Assembly: GCA_021545665.1 (NCBI GenBank)
Contig: JAJRTX010000226.1
Location: 1-22,208 of the forward strand
Source: Zetaproteobacteria bacterium
GTDB taxonomy: Bacteria; Pseudomonadota; Zetaproteobacteria; Mariprofundales; Mariprofundaceae
Length of the DNA: 22,208 nt
Direction: 5' to 3'
Part shown: positions 1 to 6,528 of the stretch, piece by piece
How the letters are laid out: every line of letters begins with the position of its first letter
Position numbering within the stretch: the first letter of the stretch is position 1
Notes under the pieces: generated by a model
Databases searched by the model: none
Told to the model about the DNA's origin: nothing
The model's input: only the letters and a program-made list of their open reading frames with translations
Position numbers and translations under genes: made by a program

Positions 1-222
1 AAATCCAAAGAGATATACAAGCAACGCAAGGTGATTGTAGAGCCTGTATTTGGCCACATAAAGAATAGTGGTTTTCGTCGATTCAGTGTTAGGGGAAAAG
101 AAAAAGTTGCTGGTGAATTTTCACTGGTGTGCGCCACGCATAACATTAAAAAAATGATCAGATCAATATTCAAGGGGGAAATCCGTCCAGAGTTAGGGAA
201 ATTTAGAGCAATATGCGCCTAA
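1..222 (+). CDS. Transposase C-terminal fragment, IS1182-like (5' end outside window)
   Basis: The reading frame is open from the first base of the window (K-S-K-E-I-Y...) to a TAA at 220-222, so this is the last 73 residues of a longer protein rather than a small gene starting at the GTG at 31. The segment V-E-P-V-F-G-H-I-K followed by G-F-R-R-F-S-V-R-G and a late T-H-N-I-K-K is typical of the C-terminal end of DDE transposases of the IS1182/IS5-like type, where the glutamate of VEPVFG is the final acidic catalytic residue. The upstream catalytic aspartates are outside the window, so whether the element is intact cannot be judged. It borders the polysaccharide cluster, a common place for insertion sequences. 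Confidence 0.75.
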   Translation, partial: KSKEIYKQRKVIVEPVFGHIKNSGFRRFSVRGKEKVAGEFSLVCATHNIKKMIRSIFKGEIRPELGKFRAICA

Positions 223-276
223 AGGGGAAAAGGGCGCCAAAAAGGAAAAATAAAGGGAATTCTAGGGTAGATATCG

Positions 277-315
277 CCCGCAAACGATAATGCAATTCAT
301 TATCATTTGCGAGGG
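277..315 (+). repeat. Hairpin-forming inverted repeat downstream of the transposase
   Basis: Arms 279-292 and 298-311 pair over 14 positions with one mismatch (285 against 305) around a 5-base loop. An extra CCC/GGG pairing at 277-279 and 313-315 is possible if one base (312) bulges. A run of five T lies at 323-327, somewhat far for a classical terminator. It could serve as a weak terminator for the transposase transcript, or it may matter as DNA, since its centre resembles a Fur operator. Confidence 0.55.
286..304. promoter_or_regulatory. Fur-box-like 19-bp palindrome
   Basis: GATAATG-CAATT-CATTATC at 286-304 matches the classical Fur consensus GATAATGATAATCATTATC at 16 of 19 positions, with mismatches only in the centre (positions 8, 9 and 11). 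Either it is a real iron-responsive operator, stranded next to the insertion sequence or carried by it, or a hairpin that happens to use the same hexamers. No clear sigma-70 promoter overlaps it. Confidence 0.3.
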
Positions 316-386
316 CTTGCGATTTTTAATCTGGGATGAGAATTATCTTTGAAATTGCTCTATTCTCGGACAGTCTCCTAGTTAAG

Positions 387-430
387 GCAAGAGGGTTCAC
401 CGTGCATGGGCGCCATGAATAGTCTCTTGC
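387..430 (+). other. Nested hairpin in the presumed gmd leader
   Basis: An outer stem GCAAGAG (387-393) pairs perfectly with CTCTTGC (424-430). Inside it CATGG (405-409) pairs with CCATG (413-417) around a 3-base loop. The structure ends 25 bases before the gmd start codon. It could be a leader RNA element or chance; the unpaired parts (394-404 and 418-423) are unequal, so the fold would contain a large internal loop. Confidence 0.3.
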
Positions 431-441
431 TGGGTGCAAAT

Positions 442-446
442 AAGGG
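442..446 (+). promoter_or_regulatory. Ribosome binding site of gmd
   Basis: AAGGG ends nine bases before the ATG at 456. It supports this start and there is no competing in-frame start nearby. Confidence 0.55.
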
Positions 447-455
447 CATATAATT

Positions 456-1445
456 ATGAATGCAAAACGAGCACTTATCTGTGGGGTGACAGGTCAAGAT
501 GGCGCATATCTTGCTAAATTTCTTCTTGCTAAGGGCTACCAGGTTTTTGGTACTTCACGTGATGCCCAAATGGCATCTTTTCACAATTTGGAGGCATTGG
601 GTATACGGGATCAAGTGATCTGTAAATCTATGGCTCCTAATGATTTTAGGAGCGTGCTACAGGTGCTCTCTAAGGTTGATCCGGATGAGATTTATAATCT
701 TGCAGGGCAGAGTTCTGTTGGACTTTCCTTTGAGCAGCCAGTTGAAACGATTGAAAGTATCGCAGTTGGCACGCTTCATTTGTTGGAAGGCATGCGTTTT
801 CAAGGCTCTGCTGCAAGGTTATATAATGCTGGTTCCAGTGAATGTTTTGGCAATACGGGAATCCATAGAGCAGATGAAAATACACCTTTCCGTCCAAGGA
901 GTCCGTATGCAGTAGCTAAGGCTGCTGCTCACTGGGAGGTGGCAAACTATCGGGATGCCTATGGCTTATATGCCTGTACTGGGATCTTGTTCAACCATGA
1001 ATCACCGCTACGTCCAGAGCGATTTGTTACTAAAAAAATTGTTTCTTCTGCTTGCAGAATTGCCCGTGGCTCTTCCGAAAAGCTAGAGCTGGGAAATATT
1101 AATATTGTACGAGATTGGGGGTGGGCCCCCGAGTATGTTGATGCAATGTGGCGAATGCTACAGCAGGAATCAGCAGAAGATTTTGTAATTGCTACTGGGG
1201 AGAGTCGTAGCTTAACACAGTTTATAAAGGCAGTGTTTGACGTGCTGAACCTTGATTGGCAAGACCATGTAGTGATGGATTCAACATTGCTACGGCCTTC
1301 AGACCTATCTGAGGCACATGCTAACCCGCATTTGGCAGAAGACATTTTGGGGTGGAGTGCGTCGAAGCGTTTTGGCGATATGATTCGTCTGCTGGTGGAG
1401 GCTCAAATGGGGGAGCTTGGTGATGACTTAGTGGCTATAAAATGA
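456..1445 (+). CDS. gmd: GDP-mannose 4,6-dehydratase
   Basis: A 329-residue extended SDR enzyme predicted to convert GDP-D-mannose to GDP-4-keto-6-deoxy-D-mannose in the cytosol, the precursor of GDP-fucose, GDP-rhamnose, GDP-6-deoxytalose and GDP-perosamine. The NAD(P)-binding motif GVTGQDGAYLAK is at residues 10-21. The N-A-G-S-S-E-C-F-G segment (124-132) carries the Ser/Glu catalytic pair, and Y151-x3-K155 lies in S-P-Y-A-V-A-K. The segment F-N-H-E-S-P-L-R-P is a Gmd hallmark. It is shorter than the E. coli enzyme (about 373 residues) but resembles the shorter Gmd types. A 76-base gap separates it from the CDP-sugar run. No GDP-mannose synthesis gene and no dedicated reductase (Rmd or Fcl) is in the window, so its downstream partner is either outside or is the DegT aminotransferase at 6529. 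Confidence 0.92.
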   Translation: MNAKRALICGVTGQDGAYLAKFLLAKGYQVFGTSRDAQMASFHNLEALGIRDQVICKSMAPNDFRSVLQVLSKVDPDEIYNLAGQSSVGLSFEQPVETIESIAVGTLHLLEGMRFQGSAARLYNAGSSECFGNTGIHRADENTPFRPRSPYAVAKAAAHWEVANYRDAYGLYACTGILFNHESPLRPERFVTKKIVSSACRIARGSSEKLELGNINIVRDWGWAPEYVDAMWRMLQQESAEDFVIATGESRSLTQFIKAVFDVLNLDWQDHVVMDSTLLRPSDLSEAHANPHLAEDILGWSASKRFGDMIRLLVEAQMGELGDDLVAIK

Positions 1446-1510
1446 ATTATTTGGCATATTGATGTTCCTTGGGGGCTGAGTGGCTATAGATTAATGCGTG
1501 CCATACAAAT

Positions 1511-1514
1511 TAGG
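1511..1514 (+). promoter_or_regulatory. Ribosome binding site deciding the rfbF start
   Basis: AGGA (within TAGGACG) stands seven bases before the ATG at 1522. It favours this start over the in-frame GTG at 1498 and gives the family-typical first residues MKAVILAGG. Confidence 0.7.
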
Positions 1515-1521
1515 ACGAATT

Positions 1522-2295
1522 ATGAAAGCTGTAATACTTGCAGGAGGTCTTGGTACTCGCATCTCCGAGGAGACACATCTAAAGCCAAAACCGATGGTTA
1601 GCATTGGTGGAAAACCGATGCTTTGGCACATTCTCAAAATATATGCAGCGCATGGAATCAATGATTTTGTGATTTGCTGTGGCTACAAGGGTTACGTTAT
1701 CAAGGAATATTTCGCCAATTACTTTTTGCATCAATCTGATGTAACGTTTGATTTGCAGCGTAATTCCATGACTGTTCACCAGGCAAAAGCAGAGCCTTGG
1801 CGTGTAACACTAGTTGATACAGGCGAAGAAACCATGACGGGTGGCCGGCTGGCGCGTGTTGCCAGCCATCTTACTGATGATGAAGCGTTCTGCTTTACTT
1901 ACGGCGATGGTTTGGCGTATCTTAATATAAATGCTCAAATAGCTTTCCATCAGCAGCATGGTAAGTTGGCTACTGTAACCGCAGTGCTGCCGCCGGGGCG
2001 CTATGGAGCGCTTGATTTGAAAGAAAATAGTGTAGATGGCTTTATTGAAAAACCACATGGGGATGGCGGTTGGATTAATGGTGGGTTCTTTGTTCTGTCC
2101 CCTAAGGTCTTTAGCTATATAGAAGGTGACAATACATCCTGGGAGGTTGGGCCATTGCAACAGCTTGCGCATGAAGGGAAGTTGCAGGCATTTAAACACT
2201 CTGGTTTTTGGCAGGCCATGGATACTCTTCGAGACAAAGTGTACTTAGAGAATCTCTGGCATTCAGGCAAAGCCCCCTGGAAGGTTTGGGCATGA
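1522..2295 (+). CDS. rfbF: Glucose-1-phosphate cytidylyltransferase
   Basis: This enzyme makes CDP-glucose from glucose 1-phosphate and CTP, the entry step to CDP-3,6-dideoxyhexoses and other CDP-6-deoxy sugars. From the ATG at 1522 it has 257 residues, the usual length of RfbF enzymes. Visible signatures are the nucleotide-binding A-G-G-L-G-T-R (7-13), the K-P-K-P-M segment (21-25), Y-G-D-G-L (127-131) with the metal-binding aspartate, and W-Q-A-M-D-T (230-235), typical of RfbF rather than of glucose-1-phosphate uridylyl- or thymidylyltransferases. Its stop overlaps the start of rfbG by ATGA, so translation of the two is probably coupled. Confidence 0.95.
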   Translation: MKAVILAGGLGTRISEETHLKPKPMVSIGGKPMLWHILKIYAAHGINDFVICCGYKGYVIKEYFANYFLHQSDVTFDLQRNSMTVHQAKAEPWRVTLVDTGEETMTGGRLARVASHLTDDEAFCFTYGDGLAYLNINAQIAFHQQHGKLATVTAVLPPGRYGALDLKENSVDGFIEKPHGDGGWINGGFFVLSPKVFSYIEGDNTSWEVGPLQQLAHEGKLQAFKHSGFWQAMDTLRDKVYLENLWHSGKAPWKVWA

Positions 2296-3371
2296 TTTTG
2301 GGGGCAGAATTGGAGCAGTTGATTGCAGGTAGCCGTATCTTTCTTACTGGGCATACTGGGTTTAAAGGAAGTTGGCTTACCACTTGGCTGCACCGCTACG
2401 GATGTAAAGTCACTGGCTACGCACTCCCGTCTTCAACAGAGCCTAATTTATTTACTCTTGGACGCATTTCAGATCGGCTTGCGAGGCATCATGAGGCGGA
2501 CATTCAGGATCAGCTTTTATTGATGCAGACGCTTGCTGACGCCGAGCCTGAATTGGTTATCCATATGGCTGCACAGCCAATTGTGCGATACGGCTACAGC
2601 CACCCAACAGAGACATGGGCTACTAATGTTATGGGGACAGTGCATCTCTTAGAGGCTGTGCGCGCTTGCCCCACAGTAAAGGCTGTGCTAGTTATCACAA
2701 CAGATAAGTGCTATGAGAATCGCGAATGGCGCTGGGGGTATCGTGAGATTGACGCACTCGGTGGGCATGATCCATACAGCTCAAGTAAAGCTGCAACCGA
2801 GTTTGTGGTGCAGAGTTATCGCAAGAGTTTTTTTTCGAGTGGTGGGCCGCTCATTGCCTCGGCTCGCGCTGGTAATGTTATTGGTGGTGGTGATTGGGGG
2901 CAAGATCGTTTGATTCCTGATATTGCCCGTGCAGTTGCTGGTGGTTGCTCATTAAGTATTCGCAGCCCAAAATCGACTCGTCCCTGGCAGCATGTGCTCG
3001 ATTGTTTGCATGGCTATATACTACTTTCAGCAAAATTACTGGACGGGAAAAAAGAGCTTGCAACGGCGTTTAATTTTGGCCCAACTGTATCTAATAACGT
3101 CCCGGTAGAGCAAATGTTGGATTTATTACAAGCTTATTGGCCAGAGCTAAATTGGAAAATTGATCCAAATATCAACAGTGGTGTTTTGCGAGAGGCAAAT
3201 CATCTCCATCTGGACTCCACTTTAGCGCGTCAAAAACTGGGATGGGTGCAGCAGTGGGATTTAGATACAACATTGCAAAAAACAGCTGATTGGTACCGCT
3301 CCGTATTGCATGACCCTAATCTGGCATCAGAAGTCACCTGCCAACAATTGGATGAATATCTGGACGTATGA
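2292..3371 (+). CDS. rfbG: CDP-glucose 4,6-dehydratase
   Basis: Converts CDP-glucose to CDP-4-keto-6-deoxyglucose, the product of the preceding gene being its substrate. The ATG at 2292 overlaps the rfbF stop and gives 359 residues, matching the family; the frame is open further upstream but only inside rfbF. The Rossmann motif is [12 protein letters not shown] (17-28). Catalytic residues are T137 and D138 in [12 protein letters not shown], a hallmark of this family, and Y162-x3-K166 in P-Y-S-S-S-K. There is no RfbH/ColD-type 3-dehydrase nearby, so the 4-keto product is apparently not 3-deoxygenated but passed to the C-methyltransferase and epimerase that follow. Confidence 0.95.
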   Translation: MILGAELEQLIAGSRIFLTGHTGFKGSWLTTWLHRYGCKVTGYALPSSTEPNLFTLGRISDRLARHHEADIQDQLLLMQTLADAEPELVIHMAAQPIVRYGYSHPTETWATNVMGTVHLLEAVRACPTVKAVLVITTDKCYENREWRWGYREIDALGGHDPYSSSKAATEFVVQSYRKSFFSSGGPLIASARAGNVIGGGDWGQDRLIPDIARAVAGGCSLSIRSPKSTRPWQHVLDCLHGYILLSAKLLDGKKELATAFNFGPTVSNNVPVEQMLDLLQAYWPELNWKIDPNINSGVLREANHLHLDSTLARQKLGWVQQWDLDTTLQKTADWYRSVLHDPNLASEVTCQQLDEYLDV

Positions 3372-4603
3372 GTAACTCAATATGCCGTTCTTGTGGCTCT
3401 CGATTAAATTATACCTTCTGTGACTTGGGCCTTTCACCAATTTCTAATGCTTTTATCAAGTCTAAGAATGTGAGCGATGGTGAGATATTTTATCCTTTGC
3501 ATGCTCAGGTGTGCAGTCAATGTTGGTTAGTGCAGCTATGTGATAGTCCTAAGTCACAAGCACACTTCCATGGCGATTATGTTTATTTCTCATCGTATTC
3601 TGAAAGCTGGCTCGCGCATGCCCGTGAGTATGTTGTATCAATGATGAGTCGCTTTGCTCTTGGGAGCCAAAGCAAGGTAATTGAGATTGCTAGTAATGAT
3701 GGCTATTTGTTGCAGTATTTCGTGCAGGAGGACATTGCTTGTCTGGGTGTGGAGCCTGCAGCTAATACCGCAAAAGTAGCAAGAGGCAAAGGTGTGCAAA
3801 CTAGGGAATGCTTTTTTGGATGTGATACAGCAATGCAACTAGTTCAGGAAGGTTGGCAGGTTGATCTGCTCCTCGGCAATAATGTTCTAGCTCATGTTCC
3901 AGACATTAATGATTTTGTTAACGGGATGACTCTGGTGCTTAAATATGATGGGGTTATTACCTTGGAGTTCCCTCATCTCTTGCGTCTTATAGCGGAGAAT
4001 CAGTTTGATACAATTTATCATGAGCACTATAGCTACCTTTCGCTAATTGCTTTAGTGCCTGTTTTTGCTCGTGCAGGACTGCGTGTATTCGACGTTGAAC
4101 GGTTGCCAACGCATGGTGGCAGTTTACGATTGTTTGTTTGCCATAAAGCCGCCTATCATGAGCAGAAGGCGGCTGTTGCTGAGTTACTGAGTCAAGAGGC
4201 AGAAGCTAAACTTAATAGTCATATGACATATGAAGCGTTCTCAGAGCGAGTTCGTGCTACCAAACGAGCTCTTCTGGATTTTTTTATTCAAGCCAAGGAA
4301 GAAGGTAAGAGCATTGGTGCTTATGGTGCTGCGGCTAAGGGAAATACACTACTGAATTACTGCGGTATTGGGACGGATTTTATAGATTTTGTAGCAGATA
4401 AAAACCAAGTCAAGCAAGGACGTTTGTTGCCAGGTAGTCGAATCCCTGTTGTTGATCCAGAGTATATTTATGAAGCCAAGCCTGACTATTTGCTGATATT
4501 ACCTTGGAACATTAAAGATGAAGTTATGCGGCAGATGGCTGGTATCAGAGAGTGGGGTGGAATGTTTGTTGTGCCAATTCCAACTGTAAAGGTCTTTGAA
4601 TGA
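3368..4603 (+). CDS. NDP-sugar C-methyltransferase, TylC3/TcaB9-like
   Basis: A 411-residue SAM-dependent enzyme with the three-part build of sugar C-methyltransferases such as TcaB9 and TylC3. An N-terminal zinc domain has C6-x2-C9 and C49-x2-C52. A central Rossmann methyltransferase has the SAM motif E-I-A-S-N-D-G-Y (106-113) and the active-site segment Y-H-E-H-Y-S-Y-L-S (217-225). A C-terminal domain carries G-A-Y-G-A-A-A-K-G-N (from about residue 317). Characterised relatives methylate C-3 of a 4-keto-6-deoxy sugar, because the ketone acidifies the neighbouring carbon. Here the likely substrate is CDP-4-keto-6-deoxyglucose or its epimer from rfbG. ATGA overlaps at both ends tie it to the CDP genes. 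Family assignment is firm; C-3 regiochemistry is inferred. Confidence 0.9.
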   Translation: MSNSICRSCGSRLNYTFCDLGLSPISNAFIKSKNVSDGEIFYPLHAQVCSQCWLVQLCDSPKSQAHFHGDYVYFSSYSESWLAHAREYVVSMMSRFALGSQSKVIEIASNDGYLLQYFVQEDIACLGVEPAANTAKVARGKGVQTRECFFGCDTAMQLVQEGWQVDLLLGNNVLAHVPDINDFVNGMTLVLKYDGVITLEFPHLLRLIAENQFDTIYHEHYSYLSLIALVPVFARAGLRVFDVERLPTHGGSLRLFVCHKAAYHEQKAAVAELLSQEAEAKLNSHMTYEAFSERVRATKRALLDFFIQAKEEGKSIGAYGAAAKGNTLLNYCGIGTDFIDFVADKNQVKQGRLLPGSRIPVVDPEYIYEAKPDYLLILPWNIKDEVMRQMAGIREWGGMFVVPIPTVKVFE

Positions 4604-5130
4604 TATTCCATCCATTGCCTTTGGCTGGTGCCTATATTATTGATATTGTGCCACATAAAGACGAGCGTGGCTTTTTTGCTAGAACAGTATGCCATGAGGT
4701 GTTTGAAAAGCATGCTTTAAATGCAAACTTTGTTCAACAAAGTATCTCTTGGAATAAGCATTCTGGGACATTGCGAGGATTGCATTATCAAGCAGGTCAG
4801 TATGCGGAAGATAAGCTAGTAAGAGTTGTTCGTGGAGCAGTTATGGATATTATTGTTGATATCTGCCCAGAGTCTCCGACCTATAGGCAGTGGTATAAAG
4901 TGGAGCTGTCTGAGGAAAATCATCGTCAGATATATGTTCCAAAAGGGTTTGCACATGGCTTTCAAACTCTTAGGCCTGAGACTGAAGTGCTATACGAAAT
5001 GACAGAACCATTTCATCCAAATGCCGCATGTGGTATTCGTTGGAATGATCCTGCTCTTGGTATACAGTGGCCGGCATGTGATGTCCGTTTTATTTCATAC
5101 CGTGATCAAGCATACCCTGACATTAAATGA
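4600..5130 (+). CDS. RmlC-type NDP-4-keto-6-deoxysugar 3,5-epimerase (or 3-/5-epimerase)
   Basis: A 176-residue cupin of the dTDP-4-dehydrorhamnose 3,5-epimerase family. L-R-G-L-H-Y-Q (58-64) contains the catalytic base H62; Y132 in V-L-Y-E-M-T aligns with the catalytic tyrosine, and the late S-Y-R-D (D169) with the dyad aspartate. R-W-N-D-P (147-151) is also conserved. With this set intact, an active epimerase is expected. In this operon the substrate should be a CDP- rather than dTDP-sugar. A carbon already C-methylated at C-3 has no hydrogen left to exchange, so the enzyme must work before methylation or act only at C-5. It overlaps both neighbours by ATGA. Confidence 0.88.
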   Translation: MIFHPLPLAGAYIIDIVPHKDERGFFARTVCHEVFEKHALNANFVQQSISWNKHSGTLRGLHYQAGQYAEDKLVRVVRGAVMDIIVDICPESPTYRQWYKVELSEENHRQIYVPKGFAHGFQTLRPETEVLYEMTEPFHPNAACGIRWNDPALGIQWPACDVRFISYRDQAYPDIK

Positions 5131-5792
5131 TGAGCGTATCGCGTCAGCTGATTTTGTGGGGGGCGACAGGCCATGTGAAGGTGCTGGCTGAGTTGGCTAG
5201 GAATCAAGGTATGGAAATAGTTGCGGTTTTTGATAATAATCCTGTAGTGAAGACACCTTTTCCTGATGTGCCAATTTATATTGGCGAAGCAGGTTTTCTG
5301 GACTGGAAACAAGCGTCTAGTCAATCTGTGGTGGGGGCAGTGGCTATCGGTGGGTGGCACGGAGAAGCGCGGGTTGAAATTCTTGGTATGATGAAGCTTC
5401 ATGGAGTGAAAACAGTCACGTTTTGTCATCCAACTGCATTTGCAGCTGATTCAGCAGATCTTGGCGAAGGATCGCAGTTACTGGCGCATGCAACTCTTTG
5501 TGCAGAGGTGAAATTAGGCGCAGGTTGCATCATAAATACTGGGGCTAGTGTCGACCATGAGTGCGCCCTTGGTCAGGGAGTGCATGTCGCGCCTGGCGCT
5601 GTGTTGGCAGGCTGCGTTTCTGTGGGAGACTTTTCATTTATTGGTGCAGGTGCTGTGGTACTTCCGCGTGTTAGGATTGGCCGTAAAGCGATTATTGGGG
5701 CGGGTGCTGTTGTCACTCGTGATGTTGATGATGAGCAGGTAGTGTATGGCAATCCTGCCCGGCCAATGTTGATAGATATATCTGGGGATTGA
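5127..5792 (+). CDS. NeuD/PglD-type sugar O/N-acyltransferase
   Basis: A 221-residue acyltransferase. The N-terminal Rossmann-like part begins L-I-L-W-G-A-T-G-H (8-16) and would bind the UDP/CDP-sugar; the C-terminal part (about 95-210) is a left-handed beta-helix with hexapeptide repeats such as I-G-A-G-A-V-V and I-I-G-A-G-A-V-V. H144 in A-S-V-D-H-E-C matches the catalytic histidine of PglD. Family members N-acetylate amino groups of 4-amino-6-deoxy sugars or O-acetylate sialic acids. With an aminotransferase two genes downstream, N-acylation of an amino sugar is the best guess. Perosamine N-acetyltransferases (PerB) belong to the same family, which is relevant because gmd is nearby. Two adjacent ATGs (5127 and 5130) are possible starts; both overlap or abut the previous stop. 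Confidence 0.87.
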   Translation: MMSVSRQLILWGATGHVKVLAELARNQGMEIVAVFDNNPVVKTPFPDVPIYIGEAGFLDWKQASSQSVVGAVAIGGWHGEARVEILGMMKLHGVKTVTFCHPTAFAADSADLGEGSQLLAHATLCAEVKLGAGCIINTGASVDHECALGQGVHVAPGAVLAGCVSVGDFSFIGAGAVVLPRVRIGRKAIIGAGAVVTRDVDDEQVVYGNPARPMLIDISGD

Positions 5793-5795
5793 ATA

Positions 5796-6524
5796 ATGTC
5801 TGTTTGTGATGTTGCTGATCTTAAGCTTGCGACTAAAATGAGTATGGATGAGAGAGTAAAAAAATTACGAGATGAGCTGTTTCTGCTTTGTTGTGATTAT
5901 CGCTATTCTTACAATTTCACCTGGATGGGTCGACCAATTATCCAGTACCCACAGGATATGATTGCGATTCAGGAGATCATCTGGCGAGTTAAGCCGGATT
6001 TTATTGTGGAGACGGGTATTGCTCATGGGGGGTCGCTGGTGTTCTCAGCTTCGTTGCTGGAGTTACTCGGCGGAGATCGAGAGGTTGTTGGGATTGATGT
6101 TGATATTCGTTCTCATAACCGTGAGGAAATTGAGAGCCATCCTTTAGCCCACAGAATTAAAATGATCGAGGGGTCCTCAGTTTCAAAAGGAGTTGCCGAG
6201 CAAGTTTATGCGCTTGCTAAGGGGCGTGAGCGTATATTGGTGATTCTTGACTCCAACCATACTCATGACCATGTGCGAGAGGAACTTGAATTGTATTCTC
6301 CGCTGATAAAAAATGGCAGTTATTTAATAGTCCTGGACACAGTGATTGAAGATATGCCAGATGAGTATTTTCCTGATCGCCCCTGGGGGCATGGAAATAA
6401 CCCTAAGACAGCTGTTTGGGACTTCATCAAATCAAATAATCGATTTAAAATTGATCATGATGTAGAGCATAAGCTGCTCTTTACGGTTGCTCCAGATGGT
6501 TACTTGAGCTGCGTAAAGGATTGA
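5796..6524 (+). CDS. CmcI-like (cephalosporin hydroxylase family) SAM-dependent enzyme
   Basis: A 242-residue protein of the CmcI family, class I methyltransferase-fold enzymes named after a cephamycin gene and including rhamnosyl O-methyltransferases. F-I-V-E-T-G-I-A-H-G-G-S (69-80) is the SAM-binding loop; G-I-D-V-D-I-R (99-105) holds the acidic residue after strand two; V-I-L-D-S-N-H-T-H-D-H-V (149-160) and V-L-D-T (179-182) look like the metal/acceptor site. It has no signal peptide or membrane segment. Its place between the acyltransferase and the aminotransferase suggests O-methylation of the unusual sugar, but that is inference. GGGGA at 5784-5788 serves as a ribosome binding site. It could equally modify the assembled glycan. 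Confidence 0.75.
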   Translation: MSVCDVADLKLATKMSMDERVKKLRDELFLLCCDYRYSYNFTWMGRPIIQYPQDMIAIQEIIWRVKPDFIVETGIAHGGSLVFSASLLELLGGDREVVGIDVDIRSHNREEIESHPLAHRIKMIEGSSVSKGVAEQVYALAKGRERILVILDSNHTHDHVREELELYSPLIKNGSYLIVLDTVIEDMPDEYFPDRPWGHGNNPKTAVWDFIKSNNRFKIDHDVEHKLLFTVAPDGYLSCVKD

Positions 6525-6528
6525 TCTC

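Larger units (their letters stand above)
1..377 (+). mobile_element. 3' part of an insertion sequence; outer end uncertain
   Basis: The transposase fragment shows that an insertion sequence enters from the left. Its right boundary is not certain. A candidate end is GGACAGTCTC at 368-377, directly followed by CTAG (378-381); IS1182-family elements are known to make short, often palindromic target duplications. The left terminal repeat is outside the window, so the terminal inverted repeat cannot be checked. The end could lie anywhere from 223 to about 380. Confidence 0.3.

Noticed and set aside
378..404. Possible JUMPstart/ops (RfaH) element: GTTAAGGCAAGAGGG then ACCGTG
   Set aside because: GTTAAG and GTG fit loosely, but the ops core GGCGGTAGCGT is matched at only about 6 of 11 positions and the GGTAGC heart is absent.
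427..454. Sigma-70 promoter TTGCTG - 16 bases - TATAAT
   Set aside because: The -10 box is perfect but ends one base before the gmd start codon, so transcription would begin inside the gene; not a useful gmd promoter.
959..1345. 128-codon minus-strand frame inside gmd
   Set aside because: It is antisense to a well-conserved enzyme and has no protein-like features of its own.
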